A DNA stretch of 64,000 nt from Colwellia sp. (GTDB taxonomy: Bacteria; Pseudomonadota; Gammaproteobacteria; Enterobacterales; Alteromonadaceae): contig JAPYOP010000005.1 of NCBI GenBank assembly GCA_029938115.1, positions 4,623 to 68,622 of the forward strand, read 5' to 3'. The position numbers and the translations under genes were made by a program. The notes under the pieces are model-generated. The model had not been told where the DNA came from. It was given only the letters and a program-made list of their open reading frames with translations, and made no database searches. This document shows, in pieces, positions 55,845 through 64,000 of the stretch; position 1 is the stretch's first letter; each line of letters opens with the position of its first letter.

Positions 55845-56384
55845 TTGAGCTTGATACGTAGTTTTCAAATGATGGCTAAATACAATGAACGCATCAATGA
55901 ACAGTTGATTTCTTGCTGTAAGTCACTATCTACCGACGACTTGACTAAGCAAACACATTCATTTTTTCCAAGTGTTATCTCTTATTGGAATCATATTTTA
56001 TTTGGCGATTTAATCTTATTAGGCCGTTTAGCTGCAAAGAATATATCTTCACTTACTTTAACTGATTTCACCGATTTGCCCACCGCTAAATCACCACTCG
56101 ATATTTACCACGAAGACCTCGATCAAATCACTGCAATAAGGAAGCAAGTAGATATCTTGATTAGTCAATTCTGTTGTGATTTAACCGATGCGCAATGCGA
56201 TCAATTTATCACTTATCAAACGACTGAAGATGAAATGATCACTAAAAAAGTTGCTGATGTTGTCCAACATATGTTTAATCACCAAACGCATCATAGAGGA
56301 CAATTAACCTGCATATTGAGTCAGTTAGATGTTGATTATGGTTGTATGGATTTACCTGTTATCGTGGCAGAAGGTAGCTGCTAG
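55845..56384 (+). CDS. DinB-family protein
   Basis: Predicted four-helix-bundle DinB fold, often a metal-dependent thiol-linked enzyme. The 179-residue product has the expected helix 1 (IRSFQMMAKYNERINEQLI), a possible metal His in VISYWNHILFGD (about 49) and the C-terminal pair in HMFNHQTHHRGQL (about 143-150). The start is a TTG at 55845 with AAAGGA upstream. It opens a run of five genes on one strand with short gaps. The substrate is unknown. Confidence 0.85.
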   Translation: MSLIRSFQMMAKYNERINEQLISCCKSLSTDDLTKQTHSFFPSVISYWNHILFGDLILLGRLAAKNISSLTLTDFTDLPTAKSPLDIYHEDLDQITAIRKQVDILISQFCCDLTDAQCDQFITYQTTEDEMITKKVADVVQHMFNHQTHHRGQLTCILSQLDVDYGCMDLPVIVAEGSC

Positions 56385-56403
56385 TCATTATTAAAGGAGT
56401 ATT

Positions 56404-57135
56404 ATGAATAAGGTCGTTATTGTCACAGGAGGAGGTCGAGGTATTGGCGCGGCAACTTCGCTATTGCTTGGGGAAAAAGGTTACGCTGTTTGTGTTAATT
56501 ACCGCAACCGTAAAGACGATGCCGAACAAGTTGTAGCGAAAATACAATCTAACGGCGGACAAGCATTTGCTTTTGCCGCAGATGTTTCTATTGAAACTGA
56601 AGTGATAGAGTTATTTGCAGCGACAGAGCAAAAGTTTGGCCCCATTACCCATTTAGTAAATAATGCCGGTATTTTATTTCACCAGTCGCGTTTAGCCGAC
56701 ATCAGTTTAGAGCGCTTTAATAAAGTTATAACCACTAATATCAGTAGTTGTTTTTTATGTTGTCGAGAAGCGATTAAACGTATGAAAAATGGCGACGCTA
56801 TTGTTAATGTTTCATCGGGTGCAGCAAGAACGGGCTCTCCTAATGAGTACATTGATTATGCTGCATCTAAAGGAGCTATTGATACGCTAACGAAAGGCCT
56901 TTCACTTGAAGTCGCTAAGCAAGGTATTCGCGTTAACTGTGTTCGACCGGGTTTGATTTATACTGAAATGCATGCCGATGGTGGTGAGCCAAACCGAGTA
57001 GACAGGTTAAGTGGTAATGTTCCATTGCAGCGTGGCGGTACAGCGTTAGAAGTTGCTAACTCAATTGCTTGGTTATTATCAGATGAAGCTTCGTTTGTAA
57101 CAGGAACCTTTATTGATGTTACTGGCGGTAATTAG
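56404..57135 (+). CDS. Short-chain dehydrogenase/reductase
   Basis: NAD(P)-dependent oxidoreductase, classical SDR. The 243-residue product has cofactor motif VTGGGRGIGAAT, NNAGIL, catalytic Ser in NVSSGAA and the YxxxK motif in YIDYAASKGAI. VNYRNRKDD after strand 2 hints at NADP preference. The C-terminal DEASFVTGTFIDVTGG is typical of YgfF/glucose-1-dehydrogenase-like SDRs. The substrate is unknown. AAGGAG precedes the ATG. It follows the DinB-like gene by 19 bases. Confidence 0.92.
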   Translation: MNKVVIVTGGGRGIGAATSLLLGEKGYAVCVNYRNRKDDAEQVVAKIQSNGGQAFAFAADVSIETEVIELFAATEQKFGPITHLVNNAGILFHQSRLADISLERFNKVITTNISSCFLCCREAIKRMKNGDAIVNVSSGAARTGSPNEYIDYAASKGAIDTLTKGLSLEVAKQGIRVNCVRPGLIYTEMHADGGEPNRVDRLSGNVPLQRGGTALEVANSIAWLLSDEASFVTGTFIDVTGGN

Positions 57136-57213
57136 TTAGTGGCTAAAACTCAAAAACTAACAAAACCTTAATTATTTACCACATTTGTTTTTTGTAAAAC
57201 GGAAGAGAAAATA

Positions 57214-58353
57214 ATGCCTGAAGCATTTAAAAATTTATATAACCAAGCATTTTATGAAGTTCTAGCTCAGCACCTTAAAACTTGCCTACCTGATTTTAAG
57301 GAACAAAAATTCATGACGTTGATGCTTTGTGAAAACTTTGAGCAGTTAGAGTTAAAAGAGCGCATGAGTCACACCAAAGAAGTATTGCATCAATTCATGC
57401 CTGTTGATTTTGAACAAGCGGCAGATATTTTGCTTAAGTTAGTTGTTAGTTTGCAGGCTGAAAATATTAAAGAGGGCAGTGTTGAGTATATGTTCTTGCC
57501 TGAATATATCTCAACTTATGGCATAAATCACTTTCACATAGCGATTGCTACCATGGAGCAAGTTACTCAATTTACGAGTGGTGAATTTGCTGTTCGGCCT
57601 TTCCTGATAAAATATGGCGAACGCATGCTCAAGCAGATGATTTTGTGGAGTCAGCATCCTCATTATTTAGTTAGGCGCTTAGCCAGTGAAGGTAGTCGAC
57701 CTCGCTTGCCTTGGGCAATGGCGCTTAGTGATTATAAAAAAGATCCCAAGCCATTACTGCCGATACTGCACCGTTTACTTGAGGATGAAACTGAAATTGT
57801 TCGTCGCAGTGTTGCTAATAATTTAAATGATGTAGCTAAAGACAATCCTAATATTGTGAATGAATTCGCCAAGCAATATTTAGGTAAAAACAGTACCAAG
57901 CACGAACCCAAAAATGAAAGCACAGAGCTTTACCGCACTATTAAACATGCTTGTCGAACCTTGTTAAAGCAGGCTTGCCCTGAAACCTTAGCTCTGCTTG
58001 GTTATGATAGTACTGATATTGCGCTTACACAGTTCGATATTTTGAATACCACAGTTAATATAGACTCAGCTGTTGAATTCAACTTTGTTTTAAAAAACAA
58101 ATCGACAAAGAACAAAAAAGTACGTTTAGAATATGGCCTTTATTACTTAAAGAAAAATGGTCAATTGTCTAAGAAAGTTTTTAAGATAAGTGAGCGTACA
58201 CTCGCAGCTAATGAAATACTTCAAGTGCAGAGAAAGCAAAGTTTTAAAATTATCAGTACACGTGTTTTTCATTTAGGCATGCATCAAGTGTCGATAATTC
58301 TTAATGGTAAAGAATTCATCGCTAAAGATTTTGAGTTAGTAGCAGCACAATAG
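57214..58353 (+). CDS. DNA alkylation repair protein AlkC
   Basis: DNA glycosylase of the HEAT-like repeat superfamily that removes alkylated bases such as 3-methyladenine. The 379-residue product has helical HEAT-like repeats (about 1-255, with WSQHPHYLVRRLASEGSRPRLPWA and LEDETEIVRRSVANNLNDVAKDNP) and a C-terminal Ig-like domain (about 270-379, IDSAVEFNFVLKNKS through HQVSIILNGKEF). That added Ig-like domain distinguishes AlkC from AlkD. It lies in a gene run with a DinB-like protein and an SDR. Confidence 0.88.
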   Translation: MPEAFKNLYNQAFYEVLAQHLKTCLPDFKEQKFMTLMLCENFEQLELKERMSHTKEVLHQFMPVDFEQAADILLKLVVSLQAENIKEGSVEYMFLPEYISTYGINHFHIAIATMEQVTQFTSGEFAVRPFLIKYGERMLKQMILWSQHPHYLVRRLASEGSRPRLPWAMALSDYKKDPKPLLPILHRLLEDETEIVRRSVANNLNDVAKDNPNIVNEFAKQYLGKNSTKHEPKNESTELYRTIKHACRTLLKQACPETLALLGYDSTDIALTQFDILNTTVNIDSAVEFNFVLKNKSTKNKKVRLEYGLYYLKKNGQLSKKVFKISERTLAANEILQVQRKQSFKIISTRVFHLGMHQVSIILNGKEFIAKDFELVAAQ

Positions 58354-58366
58354 GTTTTATATTGTT

Positions 58367-59083
58367 ATGAAACAAAAAATATACCTCATTCCAGGCACTA
58401 TGTGCAATGAACAGTTATGGTCGGCTTTATTACCTCTTTTAATGAAAACTGTAGGTGATAGCTTTGAATTTATTCATGTAAAAATACCTAAAGATATGTG
58501 TTTCTCAGAGTTGTCGGTATTTTTGAATGATTTTTTTAAAGAAAAAAAAGTTACTCTTATTGGGTTTTCTTTAGGTGGTTATATTACGGCTCATTTTGCT
58601 GCCCACTTCCCCGAACGCGTGGAAAAATCTTTCATCATTGCAAATAGTCCGTGCGCGCTGTATCCAGCAGAAGAAAAACAACGACAAGAAATCGTTGAGT
58701 TTGTTAACCAATATGGATACAAAGGTATGAGTAAGACTCGCGCTGCCCAATTATTTGATAGCTCCATTTGGAGTAAAAATCAGCTAGAACAACTGATAAG
58801 TATAATGATTAGCATGGATGCAGAACTAGGAGAGGCTGACTTTAAAAGCCAAATGCGTTGTACCTCTAAGCGAGAGGATCTTTTTGAACTGCTTACAAAT
58901 AGCCAAATACCGCTATGTTTTTATTACAGTGAGCATGATTCTTTAGTTAATACGGTATGGTTGGATAAGTTACAACAAGCGAACTCTAATTGCATGATGA
59001 TTTGCAGCTCAGGATCTAGTCACATGTTACCGCTTGAAAAACCAAGCGAGTTGGCTGAGTATGTTCATAGGTGGTTTAGCTAA
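58367..59083 (+). CDS. Alpha/beta hydrolase
   Basis: Predicted esterase or lipase-like enzyme. The 238-residue product has the nucleophile elbow GFSLGGYI (Ser about 71), a probable acid in YYSEHDSLV and the catalytic His in SSGSSHMLPLEKP. There is no signal peptide, so it is cytosolic. It follows alkC by 13 bases and is probably in the same transcript. The substrate is unknown. Confidence 0.87.
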   Translation: MKQKIYLIPGTMCNEQLWSALLPLLMKTVGDSFEFIHVKIPKDMCFSELSVFLNDFFKEKKVTLIGFSLGGYITAHFAAHFPERVEKSFIIANSPCALYPAEEKQRQEIVEFVNQYGYKGMSKTRAAQLFDSSIWSKNQLEQLISIMISMDAELGEADFKSQMRCTSKREDLFELLTNSQIPLCFYYSEHDSLVNTVWLDKLQQANSNCMMICSSGSSHMLPLEKPSELAEYVHRWFS

Positions 59084-59111
59084 GGTCACTTTTAAATTTG
59101 AGAGGTAAGAA

Positions 59112-59489
59112 ATGAAAATGGATAAATCAGTCAATGTTTTTGGAGAGGCGCTTGAAATTTGTGGCTCAAACCCAGTCACAGGTTTTTATCGTGATGGCAA
59201 ATGTAATACCTGTGAGCAAGATACGGGTTCTCATACTGTATGTATTGAAGCCTCAGAACAATTTTTAGAGTATTCTCGATTTAAAGGTAATGATCTGTCA
59301 ACACCTGTGCCTGAATTTGGCTTTAAGGGAATTAAAGTTGGTGATACTTGGTGTTTATGTGCTGCTAGATGGATGGAAGCATTGGTCGATGATAGAGCGC
59401 CAAGGGTTCATTTAAAAAGAACACATATCAAAGCACTCGATATTGTGCCCATGGAATTATTAAAGCCCTACGCACTTGATTTAAATTAG
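59112..59489 (+). CDS. DUF2237 family protein
   Basis: Conserved protein of unknown function. The 125-residue product shows the family features: NVFGEALEICGSNPVTGFYRDG, CNTCEQDTGSHTVCIEAS, FLEYSRFKGNDLSTP, and GDTWCLCAARWMEA, with several conserved Cys that could bind metal. AGAGG lies before the ATG at 59112. It is the last gene of the five-gene run from 55845. A decayed repeat follows. Confidence 0.88.
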   Translation: MKMDKSVNVFGEALEICGSNPVTGFYRDGKCNTCEQDTGSHTVCIEASEQFLEYSRFKGNDLSTPVPEFGFKGIKVGDTWCLCAARWMEALVDDRAPRVHLKRTHIKALDIVPMELLKPYALDLN

Positions 59490-59542
59490 TGTGCAGAGAT
59501 AACATTTTCAATATAAAAAACAATTTTTAGAGTGAACGATCT

Positions 59543-59587
59543 CCTCTTAATTTTCGCAGAGTGGGAAAGAACTTAACCAACGGGGTA
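59543..59587. mobile_element. Right-end remnant of the 177-bp repeat
   Basis: CTTAATTTTCGCAGAGTGGG and GAAAGAACTTAACCAA with a final GGGGTAT align with the right end of copy 2 (ending at 32532). The left three-quarters is absent, so this is a decayed or partial copy. It fills the gap before the S9 peptidase gene. Confidence 0.6.
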
Positions 59588-59691
59588 TAGATCAGCCCCT
59601 ATTTGGTTAAATGTTTTTTCTAAGCTATTCTTAACCCTTCTGCGTAAGTTAAAGCAAGACGTAGTCACATAATCATAACTAGGTTCACAAC

Positions 59692-61779
59692 ATGCGATAC
59701 AGTCATATAGTCTTAATTATTTTATCCTCACTCCTTATAATAACGAGCAGTTTAGCGGCTGAAAAAAGCCCCCCGTCAAAACGTTTTACTGCGATGCGGG
59801 TTTTTGATATGGAATATGCAACTGATCCACAGATCTCGCCCAATGGCAAACAAATTGCTTATGTGCGTCATTCTATGGACCGAATGAACGACAAAGATAA
59901 AGGGCAAGTCTGGTTGATTAATATTGATGATGGCATACACCTACCGCTAATTGATGGCGGATCTTCTTCTCATTCACCTCGATGGTCACCAGATGGAAAA
60001 AGTTTACTCTTCGTGACTGAAACTGATGGAAAGCCTGAATTAAGGCTGTTTTATTTTCAATCAGACCGAAGTATCGGATTAGCCCAATTTATCAGCGCTC
60101 CGTCACGCGCTGTTTGGTCTCCTGATGGTAAGCACATTGCCTTTAATATGTTTATAAAAGGTAAAAACCCTAGCTTTGCAATACCCGTTGACAAGCCAGA
60201 CGGTGCAAAGTGGAATGATGCCATGAAAGTATTTGACGATCTCACCTTTCGATTTGATGGCGCAGGTTATTTACCTAAAGGTACCACTCAAGTCTTTACA
60301 CTACCAATTGAAGGGGGCTCTCCTCGCCAGTTAACCCACGGCGATGTCGATATGAATGCATCGACTTGGTTAGATAATGATGCGATTTTAGTCACGGGCA
60401 ATACCGCAAAAGACCGCGATATGGATTTTATTGAAAGCGAAATATATGCGATTGAGATGAATGACTTGTCGATGACGGCATTAACCAGTCGTGATGGTCC
60501 AGATGGAGGCGCTACGGTTTCGCCTAATGGTAAATATATCGCCTACATAGGTTATGATGACAAGGTGTTGTCCTATCAACAAAGCAATTTGTACATAATG
60601 AATGCCGATGGCTCTAAGCAACGAGAACTAGCCGCTGATTTTTCAGGCAGTATTGGCCAAATTAAATGGCAGTCTAATAGTAAATCAATTATATTTTCGT
60701 CTGAAGACCATGGTTTTATTAGCTTGTATCGAACTGATCTTAAAGGCAGAGTGTCTGAAATATTCACCGGAATAGGGGGGGGGTCCATAGGTCGTCCCTA
60801 TGCGGATGGCAGTTTTTCTATCAGTAATCATTCGAAGCCCAAAATTGCCTATATGGCCGGGTTCTCCAATCGTCCAGCCGAAGTTGGGCTAACTGATTAT
60901 AAAGGTAAAAAACAACGAATATTAACCAAGTTGAACGATGATTTACTACCTTATCTAGACATGGCAAAAGTTGAGGAGATCAAAATTAAATCCAGTCATG
61001 ATGGGCGAGAAATTGAAGCTTGGGTCGCTTTCCCCCCTGATTTTAAAGCCGACGGTAGTTTTCCTATGATACTAGAGATACATGGCGGACCATACGCGAT
61101 GTACGGTCCTTATTTTGCTAGTGAGATGCAACGTTACGCTGCTGAAGGTTATGTCACTGTTTGGTCTAACCCACGTGGTTCTACAGGTTATGGTGAAGAC
61201 TTTGCACTGGAAATAGACAGGGAGTACCCTGGTAATGACTATCACGATTTAATGAGTGTGGTCGATGAAATGGTTGCGCGTAAATATGTAGACGATAAGC
61301 GTTTATTTGTCACGGGCGGCTCTGGTGGCGGAATTTTAACAGCTTGGATTGTTACCAAAACTAATCGATTTGCAGCTGCGGCCTCTATAAAACCAGTGAT
61401 AAACTGGATGACAATGGCACTAATTGGCGATATAGCACCTTTCGTAAGACGCCACTGGATACGTGAAGACCCTTGGTCAAACCCTGAAGCCTTTTTAAAG
61501 TACTCGCCCATACGTTATGTGGATAAGGTCAAAACTCCAACCTTGATGATGGTGGGAGAAGAAGATTATCGAACGCCTGCATGGGAAGCTGAACAGTTCT
61601 ATACTGCGCTTAAAATGTTAGGGGTGGATACTGCACTTATTCGAGTGCCAAGTGCACCACATTATATTGCTTCACGTCCAAGTCGTTTAATTGCTAAAAC
61701 AGATAATATTATGGGGTGGTTTGCTAAATATGATCCGGTGAAGAAAAAGCTAGATAATAAAGAAGTTAAACAACACTAA
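59692..61779 (+). CDS. S9-family peptidase (prolyl oligopeptidase/acylaminoacyl type)
   Basis: Exported serine peptidase that cleaves short peptides. The 695-residue product has a signal peptide (HIVLIILSSLLIITSSLAAE), a beta-propeller with TolB-like repeats (SPRWSPDGKSLLFV, RAVWSPDGKHIAF, GGATVSPNGKYIAY) and a C-terminal alpha/beta hydrolase domain. The catalytic triad is Ser544 (VTGGSGGGI), Asp625 (GEEDYRTP) and His657 (SAPHYIAS). The nucleophile motif GGSGGG differs from the more common GGSYGG. A run of nine G at 60775-60783 (residues 362-364) interrupts an otherwise AT-rich gene. It could share a peptide-scavenging role with the M2 peptidase and Sap importer. Confidence 0.92.
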   Translation: MRYSHIVLIILSSLLIITSSLAAEKSPPSKRFTAMRVFDMEYATDPQISPNGKQIAYVRHSMDRMNDKDKGQVWLINIDDGIHLPLIDGGSSSHSPRWSPDGKSLLFVTETDGKPELRLFYFQSDRSIGLAQFISAPSRAVWSPDGKHIAFNMFIKGKNPSFAIPVDKPDGAKWNDAMKVFDDLTFRFDGAGYLPKGTTQVFTLPIEGGSPRQLTHGDVDMNASTWLDNDAILVTGNTAKDRDMDFIESEIYAIEMNDLSMTALTSRDGPDGGATVSPNGKYIAYIGYDDKVLSYQQSNLYIMNADGSKQRELAADFSGSIGQIKWQSNSKSIIFSSEDHGFISLYRTDLKGRVSEIFTGIGGGSIGRPYADGSFSISNHSKPKIAYMAGFSNRPAEVGLTDYKGKKQRILTKLNDDLLPYLDMAKVEEIKIKSSHDGREIEAWVAFPPDFKADGSFPMILEIHGGPYAMYGPYFASEMQRYAAEGYVTVWSNPRGSTGYGEDFALEIDREYPGNDYHDLMSVVDEMVARKYVDDKRLFVTGGSGGGILTAWIVTKTNRFAAAASIKPVINWMTMALIGDIAPFVRRHWIREDPWSNPEAFLKYSPIRYVDKVKTPTLMMVGEEDYRTPAWEAEQFYTALKMLGVDTALIRVPSAPHYIASRPSRLIAKTDNIMGWFAKYDPVKKKLDNKEVKQH

Positions 61780-61813
61780 TAATAATTATTTATTTAATTT
61801 TGAGTATAAAATA

Positions 61814-62353
61814 TTGCTAACACTTATCGATATCATTAAAGCTATTCTTTTTGTAGGTATACCTGTAGGTGCTTTTAGTTTTTTAATGACTTATTTCTCT
61901 TATCAAAAAGGTTATTTGTCAACAGACTTTGAAATTCAGGAAGTTTTTAAAAAGAAAAACAATATTGAGACAACGCTTTCAAAAAAGAATAAAAAAGAAT
62001 TAGTATTTTTTCACTCTAAATGGATCACTTTTGGTGGTGGCTTTTACGGTTTAATAGCCTTATTAACATTTATAATTATTGAATTGTTACAATTGCTTAA
62101 TTTTTGGTTAAATATAACGGGTTGGCAAGATATTGTCGCACTATTTACTGTCGATACCGTTATCGCTATGATCATTGACTCTATTCTTAACATGATCAAA
62201 GCAGCAATATGGTTCACTTATTGGCCAGATAAGCTCAATACAGATAATTACCTCGCTTGGATATTAATTGCCTACATTGGTTATAGATTGGCGGGGAAAT
62301 ATGCAAAGGCTTATTCAATCGCTCAAAAATCCAAGAGTGAACAAAGCGTATAA
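61814..62353 (+). CDS. Hypothetical membrane protein (179 aa)
   Basis: Unrecognised. The 179-residue product has hydrophobic segments near residues 8-30 (AILFVGIPVGAFSFLMTYFSY), 75-97, 106-126 and 147-160, with a cytosolic Lys-rich stretch (VFKKKNNIETTLSKKNKKE). The start is a TTG at 61814 with only a weak ribosome site, and it follows the S9 peptidase gene by 34 bases, so it is probably co-transcribed. Nothing supports a specific role. Confidence 0.6.
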   Translation: MLTLIDIIKAILFVGIPVGAFSFLMTYFSYQKGYLSTDFEIQEVFKKKNNIETTLSKKNKKELVFFHSKWITFGGGFYGLIALLTFIIIELLQLLNFWLNITGWQDIVALFTVDTVIAMIIDSILNMIKAAIWFTYWPDKLNTDNYLAWILIAYIGYRLAGKYAKAYSIAQKSKSEQSV

Positions 62354-62387
62354 ATTAGCTTATTTTAGTCATATTTAATCAAGGGTG

Positions 62388-62528
62388 TTATTGGTTTTCT
62401 AATATCTCACGTTGCTCAGCTACTTCAATTCGTATATCAAAGTCACGCGGCCAATCAGTATTGTCATAATCAAACTCAGTGAATGTTACCGACTGCTTTT
62501 CTTTTAAAGTTACGCTTTTATCTTCCAT
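62388..62528 (-). CDS. Small acidic protein (46 aa)
   Basis: Unrecognised. Minus strand, ATG at 62528 with AAAGAGA upstream, stop at 62388. The 46-residue product starts MEDKSVTLKEKQS and continues into TFTEFDYDNTDWPRDFDIR, then a helical acidic end (EVAEQREILENQ). It has no membrane segment. Codon use is normal for the window and the frame is neat, but it is short, so it may be spurious. It is divergent from the carbon-nitrogen hydrolase gene. Confidence 0.5.
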   Translation of the reverse strand: MEDKSVTLKEKQSVTFTEFDYDNTDWPRDFDIRIEVAEQREILENQ

Positions 62529-62829
62529 TTTATTCTCTTTAGGCTAATTAACAATAACTACAATGTAGTATTATTACGTTGTTTTTGTCGGTTGTGCAAG
62601 TACAATTCAATTTTGAATACTATTTTGTAGTTTTATTACTACGACTTATTGTTTGTGACGAAATATTTATCAGGTTACTTTGGTTAAAGCACACTTGCGT
62701 TTTGTCGGCAAATTAGCATTAAAGTGTATAAAAAATAATATCTACAATGAAGCCTCTATGAGGATTGTTTGCCATAGGTATTAGTAATATGATGCGAGTA
62801 ATTCATTAGTATCAGGAAAAGTATAAATT
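62529..62829. promoter_or_regulatory. Divergent gap with a palindrome before the hydrolase fusion
   Basis: A 301-bp gene-free stretch between the 46-aa gene (minus) and the carbon-nitrogen hydrolase (plus). It contains ACTACA-A-TGTAGT at 62557-62569, a perfect 13-bp palindrome, and related GTAGT/ACTAC words at about 62566 and 62627-62643. These may be regulator sites. No gene is seen. Confidence 0.4.
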
Positions 62830-64000
62830 ATGCGAGTAGCCGTTGCGCAGTTTGCCACCTCTTTAAATGTTCAAGAAAACCTAGCAAGCTGTATTCGTAT
62901 GATAAAAGAGGCCGCAGTATGCGAGCCGTCCCTCATTGTGCTTCCCGAGTATTGTAATAGCCAGTTTTGCAATGCCCATTCTTCCTACATTGATCATAAT
63001 CAAGCATGGAATGAAGCCCTATCTATTGATGGGGGTTTTTTACAACGCATAGCAGAGCAAGCGATAAAGCATAATTGCTATATTGTGATCAATGTAACTT
63101 TACGGCGAGAGCTTTCGGGTGCTTTTCAGAATAATAAACAAGCGGGGGTCATTGAGCCAAAAATGAAATCATCTGCCAAATCAAATATTAGTGTTACTTC
63201 ATGTTTATTTTCACCGCTTGGGATACTCATTCACCAAGAAGATAAAAAAACATTAGTGGGATATGAAAATGACTTCTTTATTAGCGCCGATAACTTAACC
63301 GACAACATAAGTGAGAACTTAACTGAAAACTTAGATGTAAATAATGCAGAGGTGACAACTACGCCTGTTGGGAAACTTGGACTTTTAGCCGGTAGCGATG
63401 ATATGACCTATAAGGCATCTCGTGATTTAGCCACTGGTGGCGCGCAATTACTGTGTCATTCAATGAGCTCATTCTCACTTGATCAAAGTAACTTACATGG
63501 CCCCGCACGAGCGAGCGAAAACAAAGTTTTTTTAGCATCGGCAAATAAAGTTGGTTCACTTTTACAACAAGGAAAATCACAAGGGCTCCTTTCACAAGAG
63601 AATCCTTCACAAGAGCTGCTTGTTGGTATTGGTCGAAGCCAAATAATCTCCCCTGATGGCAAAATATTAGCAAAAATGATGGACGATGAAGCAGGTTTTG
63701 TTTTTGCTGATCTTGATTTAGCCGACTTGGCACGGTGCAGCATTAAAAATAAATCCCGCCCTGATGGCACCGAACTCATTAAGCAGCTTCGTCCTGAACT
63801 TTATCAAGAGCTGACGCTACCGAGGAATAAAATACTTCAGCATAACGTTGCTGATAGTGAAGGAAGAACTAAGGTTCCTGTTACGGCCAATGTCGCGATA
63901 TTTGCAACCTATAAATCTAACGAGCAAGCTATTGAAGATGTTTGTCATTACATTGAAAACAACCTTAGCGATATTATTCAATTACCCGAGTTGTTCTTTG
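62830..64000 (+). CDS. Tandem carbon-nitrogen hydrolase (nitrilase-fold) fusion, partial at the edge
   Basis: The frame is open from the ATG at 62830 to the window end, 390 codons without a stop. Residues 1-325 form a complete nitrilase fold: MRVAVAQFATS, catalytic-type Glu40 in VLPEYCNS, Lys139/140 in QEDKKTL, GPARASENKVFLASANKVG, ISPDGKILA and the end FADLDL through LRPELYQEL. The nucleophile Cys should lie in GLLAGSDDM, but residue 188 is Gly, so this domain looks inactive. A second nitrilase-type N-terminus begins near 348 (PVTANVAIFATYKSNEQA) with Glu387 in QLPELFF. AGGA precedes the start with loose spacing. The substrate is unknown. Confidence 0.8.
   Translation, partial: MRVAVAQFATSLNVQENLASCIRMIKEAAVCEPSLIVLPEYCNSQFCNAHSSYIDHNQAWNEALSIDGGFLQRIAEQAIKHNCYIVINVTLRRELSGAFQNNKQAGVIEPKMKSSAKSNISVTSCLFSPLGILIHQEDKKTLVGYENDFFISADNLTDNISENLTENLDVNNAEVTTTPVGKLGLLAGSDDMTYKASRDLATGGAQLLCHSMSSFSLDQSNLHGPARASENKVFLASANKVGSLLQQGKSQGLLSQENPSQELLVGIGRSQIISPDGKILAKMMDDEAGFVFADLDLADLARCSIKNKSRPDGTELIKQLRPELYQELTLPRNKILQHNVADSEGRTKVPVTANVAIFATYKSNEQAIEDVCHYIENNLSDIIQLPELFF

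Noticed and set aside
63359-63779. Two minus-strand frames opposite the hydrolase fusion
   Set aside because: The plus-strand frame is open for 390 codons with clear nitrilase motifs, so the antisense frames are shadows.
1-64000. Prophage, transposase or defence island
   Set aside because: No integrase, transposase, phage structural or restriction/abortive-infection gene is recognisable; HNH/YajD alone is not evidence for one.

Overview
The window is chromosomal DNA from an AT-rich marine gammaproteobacterium, most likely of the order Alteromonadales and probably the Colwelliaceae (Colwellia/Thalassotalea type). This is inferred from gene content and codon use, not from a database match. Housekeeping synteny is strong: tig-clpP-clpX-lon-hupB-ppiD on the left, then a sapABCDF-pspF block divergent from pspABC, as in enterobacteria. 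I see no prophage, CRISPR array, transposase gene or rRNA.

Layout. 1-463: tandem tRNA-like repeats, an intact tRNA-Pro(UGG) and a decayed tRNA-Pro copy. 720-9525: protein quality control (trigger factor, ClpXP, Lon with a clear sigma-32 promoter, HU-beta, PpiD). 9614-16124 (minus): SapABCDF-type peptide ABC importer and PspF. 16558-18012: pspABC envelope-stress operon. 18102-23204: RND efflux pump, its membrane-fusion lipoprotein and a divergent TetR regulator. 23250-29410: LacI-family regulator, pgi, epd and tkt (sugar-phosphate metabolism). 29670-34147: a MASE1/CHASE sensor with a degenerate kinase end, a tiny exported peptide, a 177-bp MITE-like repeat, a YajD-type HNH protein and an orphan periplasmic binding protein. 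34155-39817: small envelope proteins, MFS transporter, RNase HI, aldehyde dehydrogenase and AraC regulator. 40045-44564: RbgA-type GTPase, HIT protein, methionine gamma-lyase and TyrR. 44687-51661: exported methyltransferase, racemase, M2 peptidase, PsrA-like regulator, DsbB and NhaD. 52087-55712: ammonium transporter and acetyl-CoA synthetase. 55845-59489: a probable operon of DinB-like protein, SDR, AlkC, hydrolase and DUF2237 protein. 59692-64000: S9 peptidase, small proteins and a tandem carbon-nitrogen hydrolase that runs off the edge.

How it works together. Several regulatory circuits can be read directly. TyrR here keeps the GAFTGA loop, and the divergent megL has a near-consensus sigma-54 promoter with three TyrR-box palindromes upstream. 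The same 14-bp LacI-type palindrome lies between the LacI gene and pgi and again upstream of acs, suggesting one regulator for glycolytic entry and acetate use. amt has a sigma-54 promoter with an NtrC-like site. psrA has an upstream PsrA-like operator.

The least explained items are the nitrilase-fold fusion whose first domain has Gly in place of the catalytic Cys, the sensor pseudokinase, two minus-strand terminators in a gene-free stretch (candidate small RNAs), the tRNA-like tandem repeats and the 177-bp repeat family, one copy of which lies directly in front of pspF.
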